This document shows, piece by piece, positions 24,549-32,866 of a stretch of DNA of 53,558 bases (the stretch's first letter is position 1; each line of letters starts with the position of its first letter). The position numbers and the translations under genes were made by a program. This DNA comes from Muribaculum sp. (lineage in GTDB: Bacteria; Bacteroidota; Bacteroidia; Bacteroidales; Muribaculaceae), in NCBI GenBank assembly GCA_009775095.1, contig VSOZ01000011.1:40966-94523 (forward strand). Direction: 5' to 3'. A model generated the notes under the pieces. The model made no database searches. It worked only from the letters and a program-made list of their open reading frames with translations, and was not told the origin of the DNA.

Positions 24549-24992
24549 ATGGAGACTATAAAGGTGAAAATTATAAATAAGTCGGGCAACGAGTTGCCCG
24601 CTTACGAGACCCCCTCGTCGGCGGGTATGGATGTCAGGGCATTTCTTAAAGAGCCTGTGACTTTGAAGCCGCTTCAACGCGCACTTATACCGACAGGGCT
24701 TTGCATACAATTGCCCCACGGTTATGAGTGCCAGATACGTCCCCGTTCGGGACTGGCTCTGAAGCACGGCATCTCGCTCGTCAATACACCCGGCACTGTC
24801 GACGCCGACTATCGCGGCGAGATAGGCGTGATAGTGATAAATCTAAGCGACGAGCCTTTTGTAATCAATAACGGTGAACGCATATGTCAGATGGTCATAA
24901 AGGAGTATACCCGTGTCGACTGGGTGCCCGTAGAGCGTCTTGACGAAACAAAGCGTGGTGACGGAGGTTTCGGACACACCGGTGTTAATTGA
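24549..24992 (+). CDS. dut: dUTP diphosphatase
   Basis: A 147-residue trimeric dUTPase that hydrolyses dUTP to dUMP, keeping uracil out of DNA and feeding thymidylate synthesis. All five family motifs are present: PSSAGMDVRA (I), RPRSGLALKHG (II), NTPGTVDADYRGEIGV (III, with the catalytic aspartate), GERICQMVI (IV) and the C-terminal flap GDGGFGHTG (V). It is the first gene of a run with the TPR, DUF4292, EnvC-like and flippase genes, spacing 17, 26, 12 and -4 nt. I know this order (dut, TPR, DUF4292, M23) from other Bacteroidota. Confidence 0.97.
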   Translation: METIKVKIINKSGNELPAYETPSSAGMDVRAFLKEPVTLKPLQRALIPTGLCIQLPHGYECQIRPRSGLALKHGISLVNTPGTVDADYRGEIGVIVINLSDEPFVINNGERICQMVIKEYTRVDWVPVERLDETKRGDGGFGHTGVN

Positions 24993-25009
24993 CTTTATAC
25001 TCTTGCCAT

Positions 25010-26764
25010 ATGACTTCAGGACTGCGAAACATACTTATATTGCCGGCTGCGGTGATGATGCTCTTTTCGGTGCTTTCGGGCACGGCGAAAAATGTGTCGT
25101 TCACTCCCGAGGCCGACGAGTTGAAGGCCGACTATCTGTTTATGGAGGCTTTGCGCCATCACGAGAAGGATGCCGACGACGCTTACTATGACTTGCTTCG
25201 CAGAGCTTACGAACTCGACCCGTCGAATACGGACGTGGCATTTTATCTCGGGTATTACAGCGTTATGATAGCCCGTGAGGACTCGGTGACGTTTCAGCGC
25301 GGTTATGACATGATGAAAAGCCATTTTGACAGTAAACCCGAGGATTTCTACTGTAATTTCGTTTATGGCTCGATCAATGACCAGCTCGGACGCCGCGACG
25401 AGGCCCTTAGGGTCTGGTCGGTGATGGACAGTGTGTTTCCGACTAAGCCCGACGTGGCTTATAAACTTGCGGAAGCGCTAGTGGCCTCGCAGGACTCGTC
25501 AAATGTGGCCAAGTCGATCGACGTGTACCGGCGCATTGAGAAGGCGCAGGGTAAAAACATACCTATATCGACAAGAAAGATCAGAGCTTACTTTGTGTCG
25601 CAGGATACGGTATCGATATTCAATGAGGTTAAGGAGCTTCTGGCATCTTCACCGCGCAGTTCGGAAAACAATGTATTTGCCGGTGACATATATGCCATGT
25701 TTTCAGAGCGTGACTCGGCGCTGAAATATTACAATCGTGCGTGTGAGATTGATCCGACTTCGGGACTTGCCTACTACTCGCGTGCCAATTTCTACAAGTC
25801 AATCGACGACAGCGTCAGCTATGACCGTGAGGTGTTTCAGGCGCTGAAGCAGGAGAGCCTCGAACTTGACACAAAGCTTGAGTTGCTTACAAGCTATATA
25901 CGCGCTCTGTATGAGGACCCGACACAACAGCCGCGCATTCAGGAGCTCTTTGCCACTCTTCTTGAGCAACATCCCCATGAGGTGGCCATCCACGACCTTT
26001 ACTGCTCTTATCTGATAGCTATAGAGGATTACGAGCAGGCAGCCGAGCAGATGGGCTATGCCGTGGATATCGACCCTGCATCGGAGGAACGTTGGCGTAC
26101 GCTTATGAGTCTGGATATACAGAATAATGATTTTCAGAAAGCTGTCAAAGAAGGTGAGCGTGCCGTACACTATCATCCGCAGAGCCCGCTTATAAATCTT
26201 GTGCTCGGATCGGCCTACACCCAGCTTAAAGAGTATGACAAAGGTCTGGCGGCTTTAAACCGGTCGCTGGAGTATACCGACTCGGCCGACTATGAATCTG
26301 TATCGCAGGTGTTGTCATCGATCGGCGACGCATATTATGCCAAAGGCGATGCCGACTCCGCCTTTGTCTACTATGACAAAGCCATTGCTACCAATCCTTC
26401 CAATTTGTTGGCTCTGAACAATTGCGCCTACTACCTTGCCGAAGCCGGGAAGGACCTTGATAAAGCCGAGCGCATGAGTGCCGTGACCATAAAGGAGGAC
26501 CCTGAAAACGCCACGTCGCTTGATACTTATGCGTGGATAATGTTTAAGAAAAACAACTATGTCGAGGCAATGGTGTATATAGACAAGGCTATCGAAAATT
26601 CATCGGAGCCGTCGGAAGAGCTGTTTCATCACGCCGGCGACATATATTTTATGAACAAGGAGTATGACGAGGCTATAGATTTCTGGAAAAAGGCTCTTGC
26701 TCTTGATCCTGATAACGAGCTTCTGAAAAAGAAAGTGAAGCATAAGGCATATTTCTACGAATAA
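25010..26764 (+). CDS. Secreted tetratricopeptide-repeat protein
   Basis: A 584-residue protein made almost wholly of TPR helices. ATG 25010 is chosen over TTG 24989, because it starts a signal peptide (MTSGLRNILILPAAVMMLFSVLSGTA). About ten or more repeats can be traced, for example AYELDPSNTDVAFYLGYY (~65), YNRACEIDPTSGLAYYSRA (~250) and the C-terminal YDEAIDFWKKALALDPDNELLKKK. It is likely periplasmic or at the outer membrane and a scaffold for partners. Neighbours DUF4292 and EnvC-like suggest a role in cell-envelope assembly, but no function is established that I know of. Confidence 0.88.
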   Translation: MTSGLRNILILPAAVMMLFSVLSGTAKNVSFTPEADELKADYLFMEALRHHEKDADDAYYDLLRRAYELDPSNTDVAFYLGYYSVMIAREDSVTFQRGYDMMKSHFDSKPEDFYCNFVYGSINDQLGRRDEALRVWSVMDSVFPTKPDVAYKLAEALVASQDSSNVAKSIDVYRRIEKAQGKNIPISTRKIRAYFVSQDTVSIFNEVKELLASSPRSSENNVFAGDIYAMFSERDSALKYYNRACEIDPTSGLAYYSRANFYKSIDDSVSYDREVFQALKQESLELDTKLELLTSYIRALYEDPTQQPRIQELFATLLEQHPHEVAIHDLYCSYLIAIEDYEQAAEQMGYAVDIDPASEERWRTLMSLDIQNNDFQKAVKEGERAVHYHPQSPLINLVLGSAYTQLKEYDKGLAALNRSLEYTDSADYESVSQVLSSIGDAYYAKGDADSAFVYYDKAIATNPSNLLALNNCAYYLAEAGKDLDKAERMSAVTIKEDPENATSLDTYAWIMFKKNNYVEAMVYIDKAIENSSEPSEELFHHAGDIYFMNKEYDEAIDFWKKALALDPDNELLKKKVKHKAYFYE

Positions 26765-26790
26765 CCGACTGTCAGTTAACGGACTTATCA

Positions 26791-27639
26791 ATGAAAAGAT
26801 CATCACATTTAATACTAATAGCTATATTGTTGACTGCGGTTGCGGCCGGATGCCGTTCTTCGCGTGAAGCGACGCGAACAGAAGCGCCGTCAGTACTCCC
26901 CGAGAGCGCCTCATTGCGTCAGCATTACGAAAACCTGGTTAAGTCATACGGAGAGTGGACCGATGTTAATGTGCCGGTGAGTATTGCCATATCGTCGCCG
27001 CAGAATGTATCGGTGTCGGGGCGTGTAAGTATGGTGCGCGGCAAGTTGATCGATATAAGTATGCGCATGTTCGGCTTCGAGGTCGGGCGCATATACATAA
27101 CTCCCGACTCGATGTATATGAAGATGAAGCCCGGCAAGACATATATGGCCGAGCCGTATTCAATTGTATCCTCTCATGTGCCTCTGTCGATAGAGAATGT
27201 TCAGGACATGCTTATAGGGCGTATGTTTATGCTTGGCGACAATAAACCGGGCGGAGCCGGCTACGGCAGTTTTGATGTGGAGTCATCGGGCGGAAAGTCT
27301 GATGAATGGCTTGCCATACCGAAAAAACAACCTTCGAAGGCTCATTACGGTTTTGCCGTAGGGTATGATGACATAGTCAGGACGCTGATGATAGCCGTGA
27401 CCGGCACTGACGTTGTGTGCACGGCCAAATACGGCGATTGCGGATATTGGGCTACGGTTGGAGAACTCGCTTCGTCGGTTGACGTCAACGTCACCGGAAA
27501 GAATCGGGTGCAGGTGTCGCTGCAGTGGAAGTGGGCGAGTGCCAAGTGGAACGAGGGTGTTGACACCCGATGGACCGAGCCGTCGGGGTATCGGCGCGTG
27601 AAAGTGGCCGATATGTTGAAAAAGGGTATTTCGGAGTAA
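26791..27639 (+). CDS. DUF4292 lipoprotein
   Basis: A 282-residue lipoprotein: signal with lipobox VAAGC (C21), then a beta-rich domain matching DUF4292 (~45-270). Typical stretches are VSVSGRVSMVRGKLIDISMRM, GFEVGRIYITPDSMYMKMK and the C-terminal VQVSLQWKWASAKWN. The fold is thought to resemble the LolA/LolB group of lipoprotein carriers, so it may bind lipid or lipoprotein at the outer membrane; this rests on family resemblance only. It sits between the TPR and EnvC-like genes in a conserved envelope cluster. Confidence 0.85.
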   Translation: MKRSSHLILIAILLTAVAAGCRSSREATRTEAPSVLPESASLRQHYENLVKSYGEWTDVNVPVSIAISSPQNVSVSGRVSMVRGKLIDISMRMFGFEVGRIYITPDSMYMKMKPGKTYMAEPYSIVSSHVPLSIENVQDMLIGRMFMLGDNKPGGAGYGSFDVESSGGKSDEWLAIPKKQPSKAHYGFAVGYDDIVRTLMIAVTGTDVVCTAKYGDCGYWATVGELASSVDVNVTGKNRVQVSLQWKWASAKWNEGVDTRWTEPSGYRRVKVADMLKKGISE

Positions 27640-27651
27640 GTGGAAAAAGGT

Positions 27652-28998
27652 ATGTTGAGGCATTTGTTGATAATCATGCTGGCATTGCTGCTCGCGAGCG
27701 GCGACGCTTCGGCTGCGCGTAAAAAACAGCGCAATCTGAGCAGTGTGAAAAAGGAGCAGAAAGCTACGCAGAGAGCCATAAAACTCACTGCCGAGCAGAT
27801 AGAAGCCAATGCTAAAAAGACGGGCCGAACACTTAGCGCCCTTAATGCCCTCAATGCCGAGATAACACAACAAAACAAGTCTATAACCGCGATAGCCGGA
27901 CAGATTGATTCTATAGATGCTTCCATAGCGGTGATAAGTGACTCGATAAGAATACTTGACGAGCGTCTTGAAGCGATGCGCGCAAGCTATGCCAACTCTA
28001 TAAAGAGCATGCACAGAGCCAACAACGGTTCTATGTCGGCGTTGGCTTTTATTTTTGCGTCTGACTCGTTTACCCAAGCCTACAGGCGAGTAAGGTATTT
28101 GCGTGAATTTGCCGCATGGAAAGACAAGAAAAGTGCTGATATAAAGGCGGCGCAGGCTCAGCTTGACGGACAGCGCAAGCACTACGCCGCGCTGCAGGCC
28201 GACAAAAGCGCGGCTATGGCCAAGATGACGTCGACCAAAGCTGACCTTGAGAAGAAACAGAAAGAGACGTCGGTCCTTGTGGCTCAGCTTAAAAAGGAGG
28301 GCGCAAGCCTAAAGAAGGTACTGAAGCAAAAGGAGGCGCAGGCGCGGGCGCTTGATGCCGAGCTTGACAGGCTTATCGCCGAGGAGCAGCGGCGTCAGGA
28401 GGAGCAACGTCGTAAAGCCGAGGAAGAGCGCCGCAAGCAGCAGGAGAAGCAGCTCGCTCAGGGAAAGGCCAAGGGTGAAAAGGCTAAAGAGGCTGAAGCA
28501 AAAAGCAATACATCCAAGCCTGCACCGAAACCCAAAGCTTCGGCGGCCAATTATGCCACGGCCGAGGCTGACCGTAAGCTGACCGGCAGTTTCGAGAGCA
28601 ACAAAGGCCGGCTGCTCTTCCCGGTAAGCGGGAAGTACAAGATAGTACGTCCGTTTGGCCGACACAAGCATCCCGACCTGCCTCATGTCGTGACCGACAA
28701 CAGCGGCATAGACATAGAAGTACCGCCGGGAGGCAATGCAAGGGCTGTGTTCGGCGGCACTGTATCGGCTATATTCCGTCAGCCCGGTTTCAACACCATA
28801 GTCATGGTGCGTCACGGAAGTTACCTTACTATTTATGCCAATCTTACCGATATACTTGTCAAGAAAGGCGATGTACTTAAACAGGGCCAAACTCTCGGGC
28901 GCATATACTCCGACCCTGACGACGACAATCGGTCGATACTGCACTTCGAGCTGCGAAAGGAGACGCAGAAGCTCAATCCCTCGGCTTGGGTAAGATGA
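27652..28998 (+). CDS. EnvC-like murein hydrolase activator with degenerate LytM domain
   Basis: A 448-residue secreted protein. ATG 27652 begins a signal peptide (MLRHLLIIMLALLLASGDASA); a GTG four codons earlier is less likely. A long coiled coil fills ~25-260, with a charged stretch rich in RRQEEQRRKAEEERRKQ, then a low-complexity linker and a C-terminal M23/LytM domain (~320-448). The zinc site is incomplete: the first histidine is replaced (DNSGIDIEV) and the HxH motif reads ILHFELR. This matches EnvC/NlpD-type proteins, which activate amidases at the division site instead of cutting peptidoglycan themselves. The flippase gene overlaps its stop by 4 nt. Confidence 0.88.
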   Translation: MLRHLLIIMLALLLASGDASAARKKQRNLSSVKKEQKATQRAIKLTAEQIEANAKKTGRTLSALNALNAEITQQNKSITAIAGQIDSIDASIAVISDSIRILDERLEAMRASYANSIKSMHRANNGSMSALAFIFASDSFTQAYRRVRYLREFAAWKDKKSADIKAAQAQLDGQRKHYAALQADKSAAMAKMTSTKADLEKKQKETSVLVAQLKKEGASLKKVLKQKEAQARALDAELDRLIAEEQRRQEEQRRKAEEERRKQQEKQLAQGKAKGEKAKEAEAKSNTSKPAPKPKASAANYATAEADRKLTGSFESNKGRLLFPVSGKYKIVRPFGRHKHPDLPHVVTDNSGIDIEVPPGGNARAVFGGTVSAIFRQPGFNTIVMVRHGSYLTIYANLTDILVKKGDVLKQGQTLGRIYSDPDDDNRSILHFELRKETQKLNPSAWVR

Positions 28999-30353
28999 TG
29001 AGACTGTCGTTTAGGACTGTCGCACGGCACTCCCTGTCGAAGCGGGTACTGTCGACAATCGGTATATTCGGCGGTACACAGGCTGTGACGATATTATGTT
29101 CATTGATCAGAGTAAAGCTTGTAGCGTTGTGGATAGGCGCGGCAGGCGTGGGGCTGTTCGGCCTTTATAATACTACGGTAGAGCTTATAGCTTCGGTCAC
29201 TCAATTTAACATGCGTAGCGCCGCCGTGCGCGACATAGCCTCGGCCCGACAGTCGACCCGTGCGCGTATACTTGCTGTCGTGCGTCGCTGGTCTTGGTTT
29301 TTGGGGCTTGCCGGAGCGTTGCTTACGCTGTTGTCGGCGCCGCTTCTCAGTAGCTTGACATTTGGCGATGATACTCATTCGGGCGGTTTTATGTGGTTGT
29401 CGGTAGTGCTGCTGATATCTTCGCTTACAGGCGGTGAACTGGCTGTTATGCAGGGGTGTGGTATGCTGCGGCGTCTTGCACGGGCTTCGCTGTGGGGAGC
29501 CGTGGGAGGACTGATGTTGTCGGTGCCGTTGTTCTATTTCCTCGGAATCGACTCGATAGTGCCGTCAATTGCCGTATATGCCCTTTCTACACTCGTAGCT
29601 GCATTAATCCTGCGTGAGCATCCTGAAAAAGTACGTATATCATGTCGTGATACTGCCATGGCGGGTGCCGCTTTTATGAAGCTCGGGGTCTGGATGACAG
29701 TGTCGTCATTTGCGGCTGTACTCGCTCAATATGCCATAGTCACTTATATAAATACAAGCGCCGGCATGGCCGAAACGGGATATTTTCAGGCGGGATATGC
29801 GTTGGTCAACCGTTATGTGGCTGTCCTTTTTGCAGCTATCGGCATGGAGTTTTATCCGCGCATAGCTTCGGCGGTAGGGTCGCGCAGGGTTACGTCGGTT
29901 TATGTCAGCCATGAGATTGCTGTTATTTCATGTTTGCTTATACCGGCCGTCGTTTTGTTTGTCGTTTTCCGCCATTTTATAGTATGGCTGCTTTATACTC
30001 CCGATTTTTATTGTATAGAGACTTATATTTCTTGGGCTGTGGCGGGAATGTCGTTTCGGGCTGTCAGCTGGTGTATGGCTTACGTTATCGTGGCGCGTGG
30101 CGACGGTGCAGTGTATCTGTTGACCGAGATTACGAGTGCTGCAGTTTATTTTATTGCGAGTGTGCTTTTGTATAACCGCTATGGCCTTGACGGAGCTGGC
30201 TATGCCTACATCATATGGTATGCGATATATCTGTGTATTGTAGGTGCGGTGTATTTCGGCCGTTACAGGTTGAGGCTGTCGCCTCGTGCCGTATGGTTTA
30301 TGGCCTTCTCATCGATAGCGGGAATACTGTCGGTTATAATAGCGGGTAAATAA
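28995..30353 (+). CDS. Polysaccharide flippase (Wzx/MOP superfamily)
   Basis: A 452-residue integral membrane protein with about 12-14 spans, of the oligosaccharide-flippase type. The N-terminal part has the usual amphipathic start and IGIFGGTQAVTILCSLIRVKLVALWIGAAGVGLFGLYNT, and later spans include FAAVLAQYAIVTYI and GYAYIIWYAIYLCIVGAVYF. It should move lipid-linked glycans across the inner membrane. ATG 28995 overlaps the EnvC-like stop (ATGA); ATG 28998 would also work. No glycosyltransferase or polymerase genes are near, so the substrate is unknown: capsule, O-antigen-like or another surface glycan. Confidence 0.88.
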   Translation: MMRLSFRTVARHSLSKRVLSTIGIFGGTQAVTILCSLIRVKLVALWIGAAGVGLFGLYNTTVELIASVTQFNMRSAAVRDIASARQSTRARILAVVRRWSWFLGLAGALLTLLSAPLLSSLTFGDDTHSGGFMWLSVVLLISSLTGGELAVMQGCGMLRRLARASLWGAVGGLMLSVPLFYFLGIDSIVPSIAVYALSTLVAALILREHPEKVRISCRDTAMAGAAFMKLGVWMTVSSFAAVLAQYAIVTYINTSAGMAETGYFQAGYALVNRYVAVLFAAIGMEFYPRIASAVGSRRVTSVYVSHEIAVISCLLIPAVVLFVVFRHFIVWLLYTPDFYCIETYISWAVAGMSFRAVSWCMAYVIVARGDGAVYLLTEITSAAVYFIASVLLYNRYGLDGAGYAYIIWYAIYLCIVGAVYFGRYRLRLSPRAVWFMAFSSIAGILSVIIAGK

Positions 30354-30354
30354 A

Positions 30355-30381
30355 AAAGGACCGCGCGTCGCGCAGTCCTTT
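30355..30381. terminator. Bidirectional terminator between flippase and pnp
   Basis: AAAGGAC (30355-30361) pairs with GTCCTTT (30375-30381), with an inner GCG/CGC extension, in the short gap between convergent genes. A-rich and T-rich flanks fit use from both sides. Confidence 0.7.
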
Positions 30382-30410
30382 CGTATTGAATTGTCATTTT
30401 ATGGCAAATA

Positions 30411-32681
30411 TCAGTCTTCGTTGCGGTCATCACGACGGCGGTCGTCACGGCGGGGGCCACGACGGTCATCACGGCGGTCATCGCGACGACGGTCATCACG
30501 ACGACGATCGTCACGACGCGGTCCGCGGTCGCCTCGGGGAGCACGCTGGGGCTCAACATATCCTTCGGGTTTCTCCATCAAGGCGCGCATAGACAAGCGG
30601 TATTTGCCGGTCTTTTTGTCGATCTCAATGAGCTTGACCTGTACAGTGTCGCCCTCCTTGAGGCCTGAAGCCTCCATATTTTCAAGGCGATCCCAGCTGA
30701 TTTCGGAGATATGCAGAAGACCGTCTCGATTGGGCATGAACTCTACAAACGCACCGAAATCGAGGATCGAACGTACTGTGCCGGTGTATACTTTGCCCTC
30801 TTCGGGTAGTTCCACGATGGCGTTGATAAGTTCGAGAGCCTTGTCCATGGCTTCGCGGTTGTTGGCTGCCACTTCGATGTAGCCGGCATTGTCGATTTCG
30901 TCGATCGATACGGTAGCGCCGCTGGCTTCCTGAATACCCTGAATGATTTTTCCGCCCGGGCCGATAACGGCGCCGATGAGGTCTTTGGGTATTGTCATGG
31001 TGACTATGCGCGGTACGTGAGGCTTGTAGTCTTCGCGCGGTTCCGCGATAGCTTCCTGAATCTTGTCAAGTATGTGCATGCGACCGTCGCGGGCCTGAAG
31101 AAGGGCCTTTTCAAGCACTTCGTAGGAGAGTCCGTCGACCTTGATATCCATCTGAGTGGCTGTGATACCGTCGCGTGTACCGGTAACCTTGAAGTCCATG
31201 TCGCCGAGGTGGTCCTCGTCACCGAGTATGTCGGAGAGGACTGCGTATTTCGATCCGTCGGTGTCGGTAATCAGGCCCATCGCTATACCGCTGACGGGCT
31301 TTTTCATCTTAACACCGGCGTCAAGAAGAGCCAGTGTGCCGGCACATACAGTGGCCATCGACGAGGAGCCGTTGGACTCAAGTATGTCGCTCACAATGCG
31401 GCAAACGTAGGGGAAGTTGTCGGGGAGCATGCTCTTGAGGGCGCGGTGGGCAAGATTGCCGTGTCCTACCTCGCGGCGACCCACACCGCGCTGCGGTTTG
31501 GCTTCACCGGTTGAGAAGGGCGGGAAGTTATAGTGGAGGAGGAAGCGTTCGCGGCCTTGATTAAGCACATCGTCAAGTATTTTTTCGTCGAGCTTTGTGC
31601 CGAGAGTGACAGTGGCGAGGGCTTGTGTCTCACCGCGGGTGAATATAGCTGATCCGTGAGGGCCGGGAACGTAGTCGGTCTCGATCCAGATGGGGCGTAT
31701 GTCGGTTGTCTTGCGGCCGTCGAGGCGTACACCTTCGTCGAGTATGCAACGTCGTACGGCTTCGCGCTCCACGTCATGATAGTAGCGCTTTACGAGGGGA
31801 GCTTTTTCTTCGCGCTCCTCTTCGGGGATAGACTCGATGTACTCGTCGCATATGGCGTCAAACGAGTCCTGACGCCAGTGCTTGTCGGCACAGCCGGCTT
31901 TGGCTATGGCATAAGCTTTGTCGTAGCACTTGTCGTGCACGTCCTTGCGCAGGTCTTCGTCGTTTACTTCATGGCAATATTCACGTTTTACGGTAGTGCC
32001 GGCTTCTTCGGCCAGTTCCATCTGGGCCTTGCACTGAATCTTGATAGCTTCGTGGGCGGCTTTGAGCGCGGCGAGAAGGTCGGCTTCCGATACTTCTTTC
32101 ATTTCGCCTTCGACCATCATGATGTTGTCATATGTGGCGCCGACCATAAGCTCCATATCGGCTTTTTCGAGCTGTGCAAATGTGGGGTTGATGACGAACT
32201 GTCCGTCAATGCGGGCCACACGTACCTCGGAGATGGGGCCGTTGAATGGAATGTCGCTGACGGCGAGAGCTGCTGAGGCAGCCAGACCGGCAAGTGCATC
32301 GGGCATGTCTTCGCCGTCGGCCGAGAACATGATTATGTTCACAAATGTGTCGGCGTGATAATTGTCGGGGAAAAGAGGACGGAGTACACGATCAACGAGT
32401 CGTGCGGTAAGGATTTCGTAATCCGATGCACGGCCTTCGCGTTTCAGGAATCCGCCGGGGAAACGTCCGTTGGACGAAAATTTCTCTTTGTATTCAACTT
32501 GCAGGGGCATGAAGTCAACCCCTTCTCCGGCTTCCTTAGCCGAAACAACAGTTGCGAGGAGCATCGTATTGCCCATGCGCAACTCTACCGCTCCATCGGC
32601 TTGCTTGGCCAGCTTACCTGTCTCAAGGGTGATGGTGCGTCCGTCACCGAGCTCGATGGTTTTCTTAATAGGTTTTGCCAT
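30411..32681 (-). CDS. pnp: Polyribonucleotide nucleotidyltransferase (PNPase)
   Basis: A 756-residue 3'-5' phosphorolytic exoribonuclease. ATG 32681 gives the normal N-terminus (MAKPIKKTIELGDG). Two RNase PH-like cores are clear (~1-230 with GRFPGGFLKREGR, and ~330-560 with GRERFLLHYNFPPFSTGE and SNGSSSMATVC), joined by the helical domain. A KH domain (~575, IGAVIGPGGKII) and an S1 domain (~640, VYTGTVRSILDFGAFVEFMP) follow. The last ~45 residues are unusual: an RG/RD-rich tail of RRDD repeats, disordered and of mixed charge. This tail may bind RNA or other degradosome parts. Coding DNA for the tail is a near-simple repeat, so its length may vary between strains. Confidence 0.96.
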   Translation of the reverse strand: MAKPIKKTIELGDGRTITLETGKLAKQADGAVELRMGNTMLLATVVSAKEAGEGVDFMPLQVEYKEKFSSNGRFPGGFLKREGRASDYEILTARLVDRVLRPLFPDNYHADTFVNIIMFSADGEDMPDALAGLAASAALAVSDIPFNGPISEVRVARIDGQFVINPTFAQLEKADMELMVGATYDNIMMVEGEMKEVSEADLLAALKAAHEAIKIQCKAQMELAEEAGTTVKREYCHEVNDEDLRKDVHDKCYDKAYAIAKAGCADKHWRQDSFDAICDEYIESIPEEEREEKAPLVKRYYHDVEREAVRRCILDEGVRLDGRKTTDIRPIWIETDYVPGPHGSAIFTRGETQALATVTLGTKLDEKILDDVLNQGRERFLLHYNFPPFSTGEAKPQRGVGRREVGHGNLAHRALKSMLPDNFPYVCRIVSDILESNGSSSMATVCAGTLALLDAGVKMKKPVSGIAMGLITDTDGSKYAVLSDILGDEDHLGDMDFKVTGTRDGITATQMDIKVDGLSYEVLEKALLQARDGRMHILDKIQEAIAEPREDYKPHVPRIVTMTIPKDLIGAVIGPGGKIIQGIQEASGATVSIDEIDNAGYIEVAANNREAMDKALELINAIVELPEEGKVYTGTVRSILDFGAFVEFMPNRDGLLHISEISWDRLENMEASGLKEGDTVQVKLIEIDKKTGKYRLSMRALMEKPEGYVEPQRAPRGDRGPRRDDRRRDDRRRDDRRDDRRGPRRDDRRRDDRNED

Positions 32682-32719
32682 AAAATAGTTAGTCAGTGTT
32701 CTTATACTAAAAAATCGTA

Positions 32720-32752
32720 CAAAGATAGTCAATAAAAGTCAAGCGGCCAATT
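32720..32752 (-). promoter_or_regulatory. Promoter of pnp
   Basis: On the minus strand TATCTTTG (32727-32720) is the -7 box, with ATTG (32752-32749) 21 bp upstream as the -33 box, about 38 nt before the start codon. Confidence 0.5.
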
Positions 32753-32812
32753 AAAATGTTACAATTATTTGAAATCCTTGTGACTTACACATGTCGCCGA
32801 GCGTATAATACA

Positions 32813-32840
32813 CAGGACCGCCCTGTGAGGGACGGTCCTG
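32813..32840 (-). terminator. Terminator of the fucosidase/beta-galactosidase unit
   Basis: CAGGACCGCCC (32813-32823) pairs with GGGACGGTCCTG (32829-32840) with one bulge, and outer TAATAC/GTATTA bases extend the stem. It lies 26 nt beyond the GH2 stop. Confidence 0.7.
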
Positions 32841-32866
32841 AACGTATTATTAGTCACCCGTATATT

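Noticed and set aside
30411..30540. Possible CRISPR-like short repeat array
   Set aside because: The short repeats are in frame with pnp and code for its tail; no equal-length spacers.
30386..30882. Plus-strand arginine/serine- and histidine-rich frames
   Set aside because: Produced by reading the repetitive RRDD tail of pnp from the other strand.
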